A DNA stretch of 64,000 nucleotides, taken from positions 76,218,563 through 76,282,562 of the forward strand of contig NC_044564.1 of the NCBI RefSeq assembly GCF_007565055.1, in the 5' to 3' direction. The notes beneath the pieces were generated by a model. The model saw only the letters and a program-made list of their open reading frames with translations. It did no database searches and was not told the origin of the DNA. Below, piece by piece: positions 11,276 through 23,430 of this stretch (positions are counted from its first letter, which is position 1; the number at the start of each line of letters is the position of its first letter). A program made the position numbers and the translations under genes. Source of the stretch: Rhinopithecus roxellana (Eukaryota; Chordata; Mammalia; Primates; Cercopithecidae).

Positions 11276-13151
11276 CTGGATAAAAGTGTTGCACTTTTAT
11301 CATCTTTTTTCTTATGTTACTGAACCTCGCTGTTCATGGAGACTGTATCCTTTTAAGAACAGGAATGAGGGAGCCCTCAGTTTTTAGCAGCTAGCACGAT
11401 GCTAGTGTGCCAAAAGTGTAGAGTAAATTTTGTTGTCATTTGTTTTAAACAGCAAGAGTCTAGATAAGATTTTGTATTTTCTATACTTCAGACACATTAA
11501 GCTTTTCCTTCCTGTTACCAAAAATATTTCATACTTTATAAATAAAATATTATAAAATACGCTGAAAATGTTCATGGTTCATTTAGCCAACAGAAGAAAT
11601 CAGTTTTGTATGTACAAGAATAGCTTTTCTCCTACTATCTTGCTTGGGAAATTGAACCTTCTTACTTTCATACATTATTTGTGAATGTAATCAATATAAA
11701 GCCTAAAATCCAAGGGACAGAATACTTTACCAAGGGAAATTTCAATACATGTCAAACAGAAATGTAAGACAAAAACACTACCTTTAGGCTTATGTAAAAT
11801 ACAATGAAGCCAGATGAGAAAGACTGAAAGGGAGAAATGAGGTTAAGGAAAGAAAATCCCAAGTGTGTTAGCTGTGAGCAGTCTATTCAATAGATGAGAC
11901 TGGCACTGTTGCAGGCTACCTCTTCTCACGGCCCTCTCTCCTTGTTGGTGGAGCTTGACTGCAGTACGCAGCTAGTGAATAGCTCACCCCTATGATAACA
12001 AAACTTGAAAAAGTCTTCTGGGGGCTTTTGGGTAATATTTATCTCCTCAAAAGAGAGAAGGAGAGGAGGAGAGAGAAGAGAGTGAAGGGGAGAGGGAGAG
12101 AGAAAGAGATACACAATTCTCTTAAGCTGTATTTGATCTACATGAGATTTCTGAAATTGTGGCAATCATCTTGCAACATAAGTAGACAAAACAAAGAACT
12201 AAGATGGTAATCCAGTGGAATGGCAGAGCAGGAAGATAAGAAGCCTGGATGCCTGGACCATTGAATTAATCCCTGAACGACCTACCTTTGACCTTGTGTT
12301 GTGGGAGATAATTTTAGTTATTCTTTAAGCTATTCTGGTTGACTATTATGCTGCTTGCAGCTAAAAGGGGTTTAATTCCTCTACCTCTAGTTACTTGCTC
12401 ACTCTGGATATCATTTGACTTTTTCCCGTGGAGCACGTCCAGTATTTACTCCTCTAAGATTGTTTTAGGTTGGGAGAACTGGGTGACTTGTTGGAGGTGG
12501 AGGTGGCCTTTTCGTTCCAAGTTTGACTCCCTGTTGTAGCCTGAAATAGTGGTTTTGACCACTCTGAATGTGCATATGCCTGTACTCAGAACATTTAATT
12601 GGATATACTATAAAAGAAACAAAAACTAAAGCTCAGTGATTATAATTGTGGCAATAGTGTTATTATCTGTAATATTTTATAGCAGAGAAAAGGAGAGATG
12701 ACATTCTCTCTGATTAGTAACCAGTGCTTTAAAGAAAGTGACTAAAATGATTTACTGAAGACCTACCATTAGATCACAGCATATTATCATGAATGAGTCA
12801 TTTAAGTTGTTGTTTCCACATTGCACAAAGGACTTTGCCCTTGTCGGTGCTGATTTTGCTTGTTGTCACATTAGTCACTTGTTCAGTTATTTTTGGTTCT
12901 CTTAAATTTTCTAATAATCCCTAGTAGAATTTAGTCAGCTGAATACTTTTGTTGGATAATATATGCATGAACACATCTATGAGTTGGACAGAAGAATTTT
13001 AATTTTTGCTAATTAGTATAAAACTTAACTTCATTTTTTCTCAGATCAGTTAATATTTATTTTTGCATCTCAGATGACTTTCTCTCCAGCATTTCAAATC
13101 TCCATTTTTATGAACTATAATAAAAATACCCGATGATTCTTGTTTTTGCCA
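11276..13151. other. No gene recognised; purine-rich simple repeat inside
   Basis: Apart from the GA-rich repeat at 12051-12112, this stretch is non-repetitive by eye. Short open frames (60-80 codons) lack domains. Confidence 0.5.
12051..12112. repeat. GA-rich low-complexity repeat
   Basis: Over 60 bases of nearly pure purine made of GAGA, GGAG and AGAAG units. The open frame across it (12 kb, RREKERRR-like translation) is an artefact of the repeat. Confidence 0.9.
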
Positions 13152-13315
13152 CAGATATTTTATTCATTCATTCAATCAGAAATATATTTCAAGCATCTAA
13201 TTTGGACTAATTATAATGTTTAGTACTTCATTTTCGTACTAAACATTATAGAGATATACAATGGTGGAGAAATGAAATTTATTTCCTGTCCTCACAGAAC
13301 GTATAGTCCAGTGTC
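13152..13315 (+). mobile_element. Ancient interspersed repeat, family uncertain
   Basis: The order 'attcattcattcaat', 'aaatatatttcaagca', and 'ctgtcctcacagaacgtatagtccagtg' follows a common old mammalian repeat pattern (attcattcaacaaatatttattgagc ... catggagcttacattctagtgg). The family name is uncertain. It contains the hairpin at 13212-13250. Confidence 0.5.
13212..13250. repeat. Perfect 15-bp inverted repeat, 9-nt loop
   Basis: tataatgtttagtac (13212-13226) and gtactaaacattata (13236-13250) are exact reverse complements with loop 13227-13235. A perfect stem in otherwise diverged DNA suggests a recent local inverted duplication or template-switch event. Confidence 0.9.
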
Positions 13316-13512
13316 ATTTAGTTTATATCAGGGTTTTAGCATGATTTTATATAACTGATGACAAATGCACTTTTTTTTTTTTTTTGAGAAATAATTGCCT
13401 AGTGCCTATGGCCATGGTCTCTCTTCTTAAGTCAGTTGTAGAATAGGCGTGAGTAAAGCCCAATTTCAAATTGGTATAAAGGAATGCCTCCATTACAGAG
13501 AAGAAAGCATGT

Positions 13513-13867
13513 TGTTTTCATCTGTTCTCATGCTGCTAATAAAGATATACTGGAGACTGGGTAATTTATAAAGAAAGGAAGTTTAATGGTTGGGGAGGCC
13601 TCACAATCATGGCAGAAGATGAAGGAAGAGCAAAGGAATATCTCACATGGCGGCAGGTAAGGAGAAGAATGAGAACCAAGTGAAAGGGGTTTCACCTTAT
13701 AAAACCATCAGATCTCATGAGACTTATTCACTACCATGAGAACAGTATGGGGGAAACCACCCCCATGATTCAGTTATCTCCCACTGGGTCCCTCATACAA
13801 CACATGGAAATTATGAGAGGTATAAATCAAGATGAGATTTGAGTGGAGACACAGCCAACCCACATCA
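13513..13867 (-). mobile_element. ERVL-MaLR solo LTR (THE1/MST type)
   Basis: On the minus strand the element runs from TGATGTGGGTTGGCTGTGTC (ending at plus 13867) to the sequence around ttataaattacccagtctcc and the terminus near 13513, matching the THE1/MST LTR order including the 'ccatgattgtgaggcctccc' block. Flanking pentamers catgt and catac agree at three of five positions, as expected for a decayed 5-bp duplication. No internal sequence adjoins it, so it is a solo LTR. Confidence 0.88.
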
Positions 13868-14014
13868 CATACAAATAACTCACTTTTACAGTTTACAACA
13901 AAACAAAACAACAACAAGAAAACATTTTCTTCCAGAGGAGGCATAAGTATGCATTTTAAAGTATCAGGAAAAAAGGAGAGTGTTAAGCTAAGTAGATAAA
14001 TATGAGTTTATCTT

Positions 14015-15185
14015 TCCATTTGACCTTTCAGCAGTATATGGCACAGTTGAATACTTCCTCTCTTTTTATAATTTTCCTTGGCTTCCCCTACACAAAATTC
14101 TTGAATTTTATCCGCTCTCTATCGCTATTGTTTCTTAGTTATTTTGAAGATCTTCTCCCTTTGATGGATTTTTTATTTGTTTCTACCTTACACCCTTTAC
14201 AAACAAAAACTGGGCAATGTTGTCCCTTCCCATGGCTTCAATTGCTATCTAAAAACTCATGTTCCCCAAGCTTTTACTTAGAGTGTGTTGTCTCTCCTGA
14301 ACATTAGCCTAGACCCACAAATTCCACTGATTATTTGATGTCTTAACTTGGATATTTGTCTGGTCACTGAAAAGTTAACATGTTTAGAATATTTTCTCTA
14401 ACCTCTTCTTCCTCTTCTGCTTTTATCAAAAACCATCACCTTTCCTTCTTTGAAACTGGCATCCAAAATGTCACCAACTCCCTTTAGTACTATCTCTAAC
14501 ATTACTCAGTTTCAACCACTTTCCTCCATCTCCCTCTTCAGTATGCCGAGTCATACCCCGAATGTCATCACTCAACTGAATGACTAGACTGGTCTCCTAA
14601 CTGGTTAGCTTCTTTAATGCTACTCATAATTCTCTATAACTTACTCTCAACCTGGAAAGCTGAGTGAACTTACTGAAAGACAAACCTAATTTACTCTATT
14701 CATGATTAAAACCTTCTCTCATAAGTTAAAATTCATCTTCTTAACATTACTTAAAATCTGACCCTTCTAGTTTGCATCTTTCCCTGCCTTCTGCAATGTA
14801 CTTTGCTATGAACTACTTAGCAATTGCCTGAATGTATTATATTACAGTACCTTGCATCTCAAAATTTGTGTGTGTGTTTTCTTGAGCATTTTTCTTTTTA
14901 ACTGGGTAGCTGCTGTATGTACTTCAAATCTGTTTCTATGTTAAAATTCCAGAAATTCTTAATGGATTATCCTGCCACCCTCACCTTCATGAAGTTGGGT
15001 TTGTGTGTCCTTGCAATGATTCTCTTAGCACACTATATTGTAGTTTCCGTATTTGTCTTTGTACCATACCAAACAGTATTATCTAAGAGAGCAAAGAATA
15101 GGCCTGAATTGTTGAATATTTTGCCCCCGGCACAATACTGGCACATGATCAATACTTACCCATTATTTGTTTAATGAAACATTGA
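14015..15185 (+). mobile_element. L2 LINE, 3' portion, ancient
   Basis: Collinear with the L2 copy at 27955-29430. The RT motif-A region (tttcagcagtatatggcacagttgaatac) is followed by 'gactggtctcctaactggtt', 'ttaaaaccttctctcataag', and a typical 3' end (cggcacaatactggcacatgatcaa ... tgtttaatgaa). Heavily mutated, with no ORF left. The 101-codon open frame at 14002-14307 is a shadow of this element. Confidence 0.75.
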
Positions 15186-16152
15186 AAAATAATTATTAAT
15201 TCAAATACAGAATAATGGACAGAGTCATGCTAACATTGAGATGTCTTTCTCTCTATTTTTGTAATGCTGAATAACATTTCATTAGGCATAGAGAGTTACT
15301 AAAAAATGTCAAAGTGAATTGTCGAATTTTAAAATCTAAAACTCATTAATCACATTTATGTTTTTTTTTCTTTCACTTATCTCTTTCTCTCATGTTTAGT
15401 AAGTCTGTGATTTTTCCGAGTATGTTAGTTGGAAGGTATAAAATAATCTCTTACGTCTGTTTTTACCCCTAGCAAAATTTTATACTCAGTGATTCCTGAA
15501 GGAGATTTCCTAGTGTATAGAAATTATGTTTACCTGGACTGCCATTCTGTTGTTTTAGTTCCAGATGAAGTGTGGCTCTCAGATTTCCCACAGAAAGAGA
15601 AGAGAAAGAAAATATGAGAGATGAAGGAAATGGACTAGAAGCAGTAGGAAGAGAGTTTAGCAACACAATTTTGATGGTGATTTGCTATGACATTCTTCCT
15701 TCTCCTGTGTTTCTTGACACTCTCTAACCCATAAACCAGTCCCCATATCAGTAGTGACTCTTGGTTCGTGCTGAAATTTAGACTTCCCACATGGTCTACG
15801 GCAGTAACTTGCAAAGTGATTCACACAGTGACTGTGGCAGATATGTGTAATTTTTTAAGAGTTTCCTAAAGAGTCCTGATTTGTAGCCACTTTTGGGCAC
15901 CATTGACCATACAGTCTCTTCTCTGCATACTGCAGACTAAGTTTCTGAGCACCAGTGGAGAAATGTCTGAGATTTTTTGCATAGGTCACTTAGTCTTTAC
16001 AATTTAGAAATTATAAGTTTATATAATTCTCAATCTATAGAAAAGAGAATTCTCTCTCTAAAAATCTATATAGAAAATTCAACTAAATACCACAAATTTT
16101 ATAAGGGATGTTCTATAGGATTTGTGATCTTTTTATTGGTGTGGCAGTGTAT

Positions 16153-16156
<4 letters not shown>
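15186..16156. other. No gene or clear repeat recognised
   Basis: Mixed AT-rich sequence. Short open frames on both strands lack recognisable domains. Confidence 0.5.
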
Positions 16157-16195
<39 letters not shown>

Positions 16196-16245
16196 TATAT
16201 ATACACACACACACATATATACACACACACACATATATATACACC
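16157..16245. repeat. Compound (TA)n/(CA)n microsatellite
   Basis: About 28 bases of AT alternation are followed by three blocks of AC repeats separated by short TATATA blocks. It is likely length-polymorphic. Confidence 0.95.
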
Positions 16246-16370
16246 TGTCTTATTTTTTCTATTATATACAAACTACTTTGATACGAGGTGTACTATCTTG
16301 TTCTTTTTGTATCCCAATATCTAGCAGAATTCATAGCACACAGTAGATGCCCAACTAAAATTATTTTTAA
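16246..16370 (+). mobile_element. L2 LINE 3'-end fragment
   Basis: 'gtatcccaatatctagcagaattcatagcacacagtagatgcccaactaaa' (quoted in order, spanning 16300-16360) follows the L2 terminus pattern tatccccagcacctag..catagtaggcgctcaataaa. Only the terminus is visible. Confidence 0.55.
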
Positions 16371-19182
16371 ATAAGAGGATTAATAATTTTTCTATTCATA
16401 TTCTTATCCTGCTTTATACAAGGCTTTTTACCTATATTATGCCATTTAGGACTTCAAGCTCGTAGAATTGATTCATCGTTTAAAAAAAAGTCAAAGTGTG
16501 TCTGGTGCCAATTCATAAAATATGGCTTTAATTGACTGTCTCTTGTAGACCTGCCTTTAGAATAGTTCTTTGTACCCACTATATGTCCTTCTCTAATATT
16601 CATGATTGGACAACATCAATCCTTGGATGGATCACTGAATGCTATAATCATAAATTGGTAATGCATTTTCCACTCAGTTGTTCATTATGCTTTGATAGTG
16701 GAAAAAGAGTTTCTTTAAAGTCTGAATGAATTATCACCAGTGGCTCTTTTTTTGCCAAGTGCCACCAACACTCAATTACCCAGGAACTGATTCTGTAGTG
16801 TTCAGGTTATACAGGCCATTACCTCTTCCCCTCTTCTTGATGTCTACCTTTGCACCGTTTCACTGCTCATTAGAGTGTCCGGAGAGAAAAAAACAGCACT
16901 TGAGAAGGCAAGGAAGGTGAAATACAGGTTGGTCATTTTGTACTTGTTAGTAGCCCTGATAAAAGGGTTTTGTGAGAAAAGTGATTAGTGAAAAGTAGTG
17001 GGATACAGTCTGGACTGTGTTCTCTATATGTGGGTAATATTTCTATCTTACATCATCAATTATCTTAGAACATTTATAATTTGCTCACAGTAAAAGTTGT
17101 TTAAAGACACAAAATCTGTCTCCTATTTTTTTCATAAAACACTTTAATGACACACTATAGATGTGTGTTCTTTAATATGTGGGACACTAAGTTTGTGCTA
17201 TTTAATACATTTAAAAATAACATATTTGTGATAGGTAGGACCATCCTAGAACCCATAGTTTCTATTGCACTTTGGGATACTTGGTTAGAGCATGGTGAGC
17301 TGAATAGAGCTGCCATTCTTGACATTTTTATCCAAAGAAGCTATCTTTTGCTCCAAGGAACTTTGTTTCATCTTCTGGAAGTCCCAATTATAACTTAGTT
17401 TGCATGTCTTCCTGCAATTATCATGGATAAAATATGTTGTGAATTTTGATTTTGGGCACAAATAAAGAATGTGCTTAAATAATAATAAAGTCCATGTACC
17501 TTCATTCATTTTGTTTTCTGACTGGAGAGAGGGAATTCCTGTGTCTCTTTCTCATACTCTGATGTAAATGATCATTCAGGTGACCTTTATATTTAGCAAA
17601 AATGGGAGATGAACATGAATGGTAGGTATAGTTTATGATTCATGAGATAATTTAAGAAGAAATAGTGAATAAAGCAGTGACTACCTTTTTCTCTGTAAAT
17701 CATCTGGGAAAAAACACGGGACACATTTATTTTCTTCATGTTTGGATTCTGAATTATGAAATCACTGCTGTGTTGTAATATAGGTTTTCTCTTAGTCATC
17801 ATTGTCCTTTAAAGTTCGTTTTTTATAATTGAATATTCTAAAATGTTGCACCACATCCTTATCGAAAATGTTAGGAAAATGAGCAGAAAATATTCCAGAA
17901 GTCCATGCAACTCACTTCTGGAGAATAGTCACTAGGATTTTACAAGGTTTATACTTCTCTTTGGAAGTGCTACATATATTTCTGTTTTTTCAGATACATG
18001 GAAATGTAAGTTGGATGGTCTCAAATTATTTTTTAACAATATTTTGTTATGTTCTGCTTAATCAGTAGTTTTGTTCCTCCTCTTTTCCTTTCTAATATAT
18101 TAAAACAAGCTCCTCAAATGTTTAAGTTCTCTTTTTATTTTTCTATTTTTTCTCTGTTATAATTTGCTCTTTGCAGAACTTATGTGCTTTAAAAATGTAT
18201 GCATTGCTTATATATATATTTATAAACACTATATATTTACACATACACATATACATTTATACACACACAAGTATGTATTTCAGGTAGTTTGAGATAATCT
18301 GGGTTTATCTCAAGCCCGTTAGTTGTAAAGTAATGAACATAAGCACTAGAACTCACATAGATGAGCAAATCATAAAACCAAGCGTCAAACTTAAATAGCT
18401 AGGAAACAAAGCTCTTCTTTTTTTTTTTTTTTTTTTTTTCCCATGAGGACTAAGCTGGTGATCAGTCATCTCCTCTAACTCTTTTCCTGTACATGACTGG
18501 AACAGTGATATTGCACATCTTAGGTTTTACTCTCCTTTTGCCTATTCTATCCCTGTTCAACAAATATTTCTTCACCACCCAGTTCATATGGAATTCTTCC
18601 TCTTAACATCCACAGAGAAATTTCACTTTTGCTTGATATACTGTTTGTATGACCTCAACCTTAACTTATTCAGTGTTATATTTCCTTAAATGTTTAGGAC
18701 AGCATTCCTTAAAGTGTTCTACAGAACAGTTATTCTATAATACAGTCTCATAGCAAACAGTTTCAAGGCTCAATGTGACAACTGGTGTATACTTTATACG
18801 TTTCTTTGACATTTATAACAAATATTAGCGTATTATAAGATCTGAAGCATCTTGCAACAAATCTAACTTAACTTTGTAGCAATATTCATTTTATGTTTTT
18901 TTATCTTTTCTTTTTTTAAAGTATCTGATAATGTCTTATGTAGACTTTGGTATATGCTAATTTTGGGTGTGATAAAGAAAACTTTTCTTAATTATCAGAT
19001 TGGTTATTTCACATATCTATATTAAAAGTTAATGTCTTTCACATTATTTTAACATAAAAAAGACTTTTCTTCTTACAACTTGATTTTTACCAAACTCTTT
19101 TACCAAATAGTTATAAACATAGCAACTCCACTTTTCTCCCAATGAATAAGTAGAGTTGTAGACTCCTCTGGTAGATCACACA
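16371..19182. other. AT-rich stretch without recognised gene
   Basis: Includes a low-complexity AT/AC segment at 18210-18270 and a 22-T run at 18418-18439. Open frames of 60-85 codons show no domains. I cannot assign any repeat family here with confidence. Confidence 0.5.
18418..18439. repeat. T22 homopolymer
   Basis: An uninterrupted T-run with no recognisable SINE or LINE body on its right. Confidence 0.9.
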
Positions 19183-19461
19183 TAAACTGGTAGTTCTTTT
19201 TAATTAATTTTTAAATTTTTAATTTCTGTTGGTACATAGTAGGTGTATATATTTATGGGGTATATGAGATTTTTTTTTTTTTTTTTTAGTTTTATAATTT
19301 TTTTTTCATTTTTTTATTATACTTTAAGTTCTAGGGTACATGTGCATAACGTGCAGGTTTGTTACATATGTATATTTGTGCCATGTTGGTGTGCTGCACC
19401 CATCAACTCGTCAGCACCCATCAATTCATCATTTATATCATGTATAACTCCCCAATGCAAT

Positions 19462-19484
19462 CCCTCCCCCCTCCCCCCTCCCCA
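19462..19484 (-). other. G-quadruplex-type tract in the L1 3'UTR
   Basis: The plus strand shows C-runs of 3, 6, 6 and 4 separated by single Ts, so the minus (L1 sense) strand has the matching G-runs, as in other L1PA 3'UTRs. Confidence 0.75.
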
Positions 19485-19538
19485 TGATAGGCCCCAGTGT
19501 ATGATGTTCCCCTTCCCAAGTCCAAGTGATCTCATTGT

Positions 19539-22500
19539 TCAGTTCCCACCTATGAGTGAGAACATGCGGTGTTTGGTTTTCTCTTCTTGTGATAGTTTGG
19601 TAAGAATGATGGTTTCCAGCTGCATCCATGTCCCTACAAAGGACGCAAACTCATCCTTTTTTATCGCTGCATAGTATTCCATGGTGTATATGTGCCACAT
19701 TTTCTTAATCCAGTCTGTCACAGATGGACATTTGGGTTGATTCCAAGTCTTTGCTATTGTGAATAGTGCTGCAATAAACATACGTGTGCATGTGTCTTTG
19801 TAGTAGAATAATTTATAATCCTTTGGGTATATACCCAGTAGTGGGATGGCTGGGTCATATGGTACATCTAGTTCTAGATCCTTGAGGAATTGCCATACTG
19901 TTTTCCATAATGGTTGAACTAGTTTACAATCCCACCAACAGTGTAAAAGTGTTCCTATTTCTCCACATCCTCTCCAACAACTGTTGTTTCCTGATTTTGT
20001 AATGATTGCCATTCTAGCTGGTGTGAGATGGTATCTCATTGTGGTTTTGATTTGCATTTCTCTGATGGCGACTGATGATGAGCATTTTTTCATGTGTCTG
20101 TTGGCTGTATGAATGTCTTCTTTTGAGAAATGTCTGTTCATATCCTTTGCCCACTTTTTGATGGGGTTGTTTGTTTTTTTCTTGTATATTTGTTTGAGTT
20201 CTTTGTAGATTCTGGATATTAGCCCTTTGTCAGATGAGTAGATTGCAAAAATTTTCTCCCATTCTGTAGGTTGCCTGTTCACTCTGATGGTAGTTTCTTT
20301 TGCTGTGCAGAAGCTCTTTAGTTTAATTAGATCCCATTTGTCAATTTTGGCTTTTGCTGCCGTTGCTTTTGGTGTTTTAGACATGAAGTCCTTGCCCATG
20401 CCTATGTCCTGAATGGTACTACCTAGATTTTCTTCTAGGGTTTTTATGGTATTAGGTCTAACATTTAAGTCTCTAATCCATCTTGAATTAATCTTCGTAT
20501 AAGGAGTAAGGAAAGGATCCAGTTTCAGCTTTCTACTTATGGCTAGCCAATTTTCCCAGCACCATTTAATAAATAGGGAATCCTTTCCCCATTTCTTGTT
20601 TCTCTCAGGTTTGTCAAAGATCAGATGGCTGTAGATGTGTGGTATTATTTCTGAGGACTCTGTTCTGTTCCATTGGTCTATATCTCTGTTTTGGTACCAG
20701 TACCATGCTGTTTTGTTTACTGTAGCCTTGTAGTATAGTTTGAAGTCAGGTAGCGTGACGCCTCCAGCTTTGTCCTTTTGACTTAGGATTGTCTTGGCAA
20801 TGCGGGCTCTTTTTTGGTTCCATATGAACTTTAAAGCAGTTTTTTCCAATTCTGTGAAGAAATTCATTGGTAGTTTGATGGGGATGGCATTGAATCTATA
20901 AATAACCTTGGGCAGTATGGCCATTTTCACGATATTGATTCTTCCTATCCATGAGCATGGTATGTTCTTCCATTTGTTTGTGTCCTCTTTTATTTCACTG
21001 AGCAGTGGTTTGTAGTTCTCCTTGAAGAGGTCCTTTACATCCCTTGTAAGTTGGATTCCTAGGTATTTTATTCTCTTTGAAGCAATTGTGAATGGAAGTT
21101 CATTCCTGACTTGGCTCTCTGCTTGTCTGTTACTGGTGTATAAGAATGCTTGTGATTTTTGCACATTAATTTTGTATCCTGAGACTTTGCTGAAGTTGCT
21201 TATCAGCTTAAGGAGATTTTGGGCTGAGACAATGGGGTTTTCTATATATACAATCATGTCATCTGCAAACAGGGACAATTTGACTTCTTCTTTTCCTGAC
21301 TGAATACCCTTGATTTCTTTCTCATGCCTGATTGCCCTAGCCAGAACTTCCAACACTATGTTGAATAGGAGTGGTGAGAGAGGGCATCCCTGTCTTGTAC
21401 CAGTTTTCAAAGGGAATTGTTCCAGTTTTTGCCCATTCAGTATGATATTAGCTGTGGGTTTGTCATAAATAGCTCTTATTATTTTGAGGTACGTTCCATC
21501 AATACCGAATTTATCGAGCGTTTTTAGCATGAAGGGCTGTTGAGTTTTGTCAAAAGCCTTTTCTGCATCTATTGAGATAATCATGTGGTTCTTGACTTTG
21601 GTTCTGTTTATATGCTGGATTATGTTTATTGATTTGCGAATGCTGAACCAGCCTTGCATCCCAGGGATGAAGCCCACTTGATCATGGTGGATAAGCTTTT
21701 GGATGTGCTGCTGAATCCGGTTTGCCAGTATTTTACTGAGGATTTTTGCATCGATGTTCATCAGGGATATTGGTCTAAAATTCTCTTTTTTTGTTGTGTC
21801 TCTGCCAGGCTTTGGTATCAGGATGATGTTGGCCTCATAAAATGAGTTAGGGAGGATTCCCTCTTTTTCTATTGATTGGAATAGTTTCAGAAGGAATGGT
21901 ACCAGCTCCTCCTTGTACCTCTGGTAGAATTCAGCTGTGAATCCATCTGGTCCTGGACTTTTTTTGGTGGGTAGGCTATTAATTGTTGCCTCAATTTCAG
22001 AGCCTGCTATTGGTCTATTCAGGGATTCAACTTCTTCCTGGTTTAGTCTTGGGAGAGTGTAAGTGTCCAGGAAATTATCCATTTCTTCTAGATTTTCTAG
22101 TTGATTTGAGTAGAAGTGTTTATAGTATTCTCTGATGGTAGTTTGTATTTCTGTGGGGTCAGTGGTGATATCCCCTTTATCATTTTTTATTGCATCTATT
22201 TGATTCCTCTCTCTTTTGTTCTTTATTAGTCTTGCTAGCGGTCTGTCAATTTTGTTGATCTTTTCAACAAACCAACTCCTGGATTCATTGATTTTTTGGA
22301 GGGTTTTTTTGTGTCTCTATCTCCTTCAGTTCTGCTCTGATCTTAGTTATTTCTTGCCTTCTGCTAGCTTTTGAATGTGTTTGCTCTTGCCTCTCTAGTT
22401 CTTTTAATTGTGATGTTAGAGTGTCCATTTTAGATCTTTCCTGCTTTCTCTTGTGGGCATTTAGTGCTATAAATTTCCCTCTACACACTGCTTTAAATGT

Positions 22501-23367
22501 GTCCCAGAGATTCTGGTATGTTGTATCTTTGTTCTCATTGGTTTCAAAGAACATCTTTATTTCTGCCTTCATTTCATTATGTACCCAGTAGTCATTCAGG
22601 AGCAGGTTGTTCAGTTTCCATGTAGTTGAGTGGTTTTGAGTGAGTTTCTTAGTCCTGAGTTCTAGTTTGATTACACTGTGGTCTGAGAGACAGTGTGTTA
22701 TAATTTCTGTTCTTTTACATTTGCTAAGGAGTGCTTTACTTCCAATTATGTGGTCAATTTTGGAATAAGTGCGATGTGGTGCTGAGAAGAATGTATATTC
22801 TGTTGATTTGGGGTGGAGAGTTCTATAGATGTCTATTAGGTCCGCTTGGTGCAGAGATGAGTTCAATTCCTGGATATCCTTGTTAACTTTCTGTCTCGTT
22901 GATCTGTCTAATGTTGACAGTGGAGTGTTGAAGTCTCCCATTATTATTGTATGGGAGTCTAAGTCTCTTTGTAAGTCTCTAAGGACTTGCTTTATGAATC
23001 TGGGTGCTCCTGTATTGGGTGCATATATATTTAGGAGAGTTAGCTCTTCCTGTTGAATTGATCCCTTTACCATTATGTAATGGCCTTCTTTGTCTCTTTT
23101 GATCTTTGATGGTTTAAAGTCTGTTTTATCAGAGACTAGGATTGCAACCCCTGCTTTTTTTTGTTCTCCATTTGCTTGGTAGATCTTCCTCCATCCCTTT
23201 ATTTTGAGCCTATGGATGTCTCTGCTTGTGAGATGGGTCTCCTGAATACAGCAGACTGATGGGTCTTGACTCTTTATCCAGTTTGCCAGTCTGTGTCTTT
23301 TAATTGGAGCATTTAGTCCATTTACATTTAAGGTTAATATTGTTATGTGTGAACTTGATCCTGCCAT
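19539..23367 (-). pseudogene. L1 ORF2, complete except a 1-nt frameshift
   Basis: The start MAGSSSHITI at 23367 lies 63 nt past the ORF1 stop. The endonuclease domain is intact to codon ~352, with Asn14, Glu43, MGDFNTPLS and SDHSVIK present. A seven-base A run (plus-strand T 22304-22310) has one extra base compared with six at the matching place in the L1 at 1-5204, shifting into a stop at 22285. In the other frame, translation is open from 22303 to the stop at 19539, including the RT motif FADD (21269-21258), thumb region and Cys-rich C-terminus (CWRGCGEIGTLLHCWWDC), ending SLIGGN. As read it is a pseudogene. A sequencing or assembly error in the homopolymer is possible. Confidence 0.93.
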
Positions 23368-23430
23368 TATGATATTAACTGGTTATTTTGCTCGTTAGTT
23401 GATGCAGTTTCTTCCTAGCCTCGATGGTCT

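Noticed and set aside
11992..12210. Basic, arginine-rich 72-codon frame
   Set aside because: The composition is caused by the GA-rich simple repeat.
13513..13867. Possible DNA transposon
   Set aside because: Read on the minus strand it follows the THE1/MST LTR order from TG start to terminus, so it was called an LTR.
15977..16324. 115-codon frame across the microsatellite
   Set aside because: Its middle is (TA)n/(CA)n translated as IYIYIY and THTHIY, so it is an artefact.
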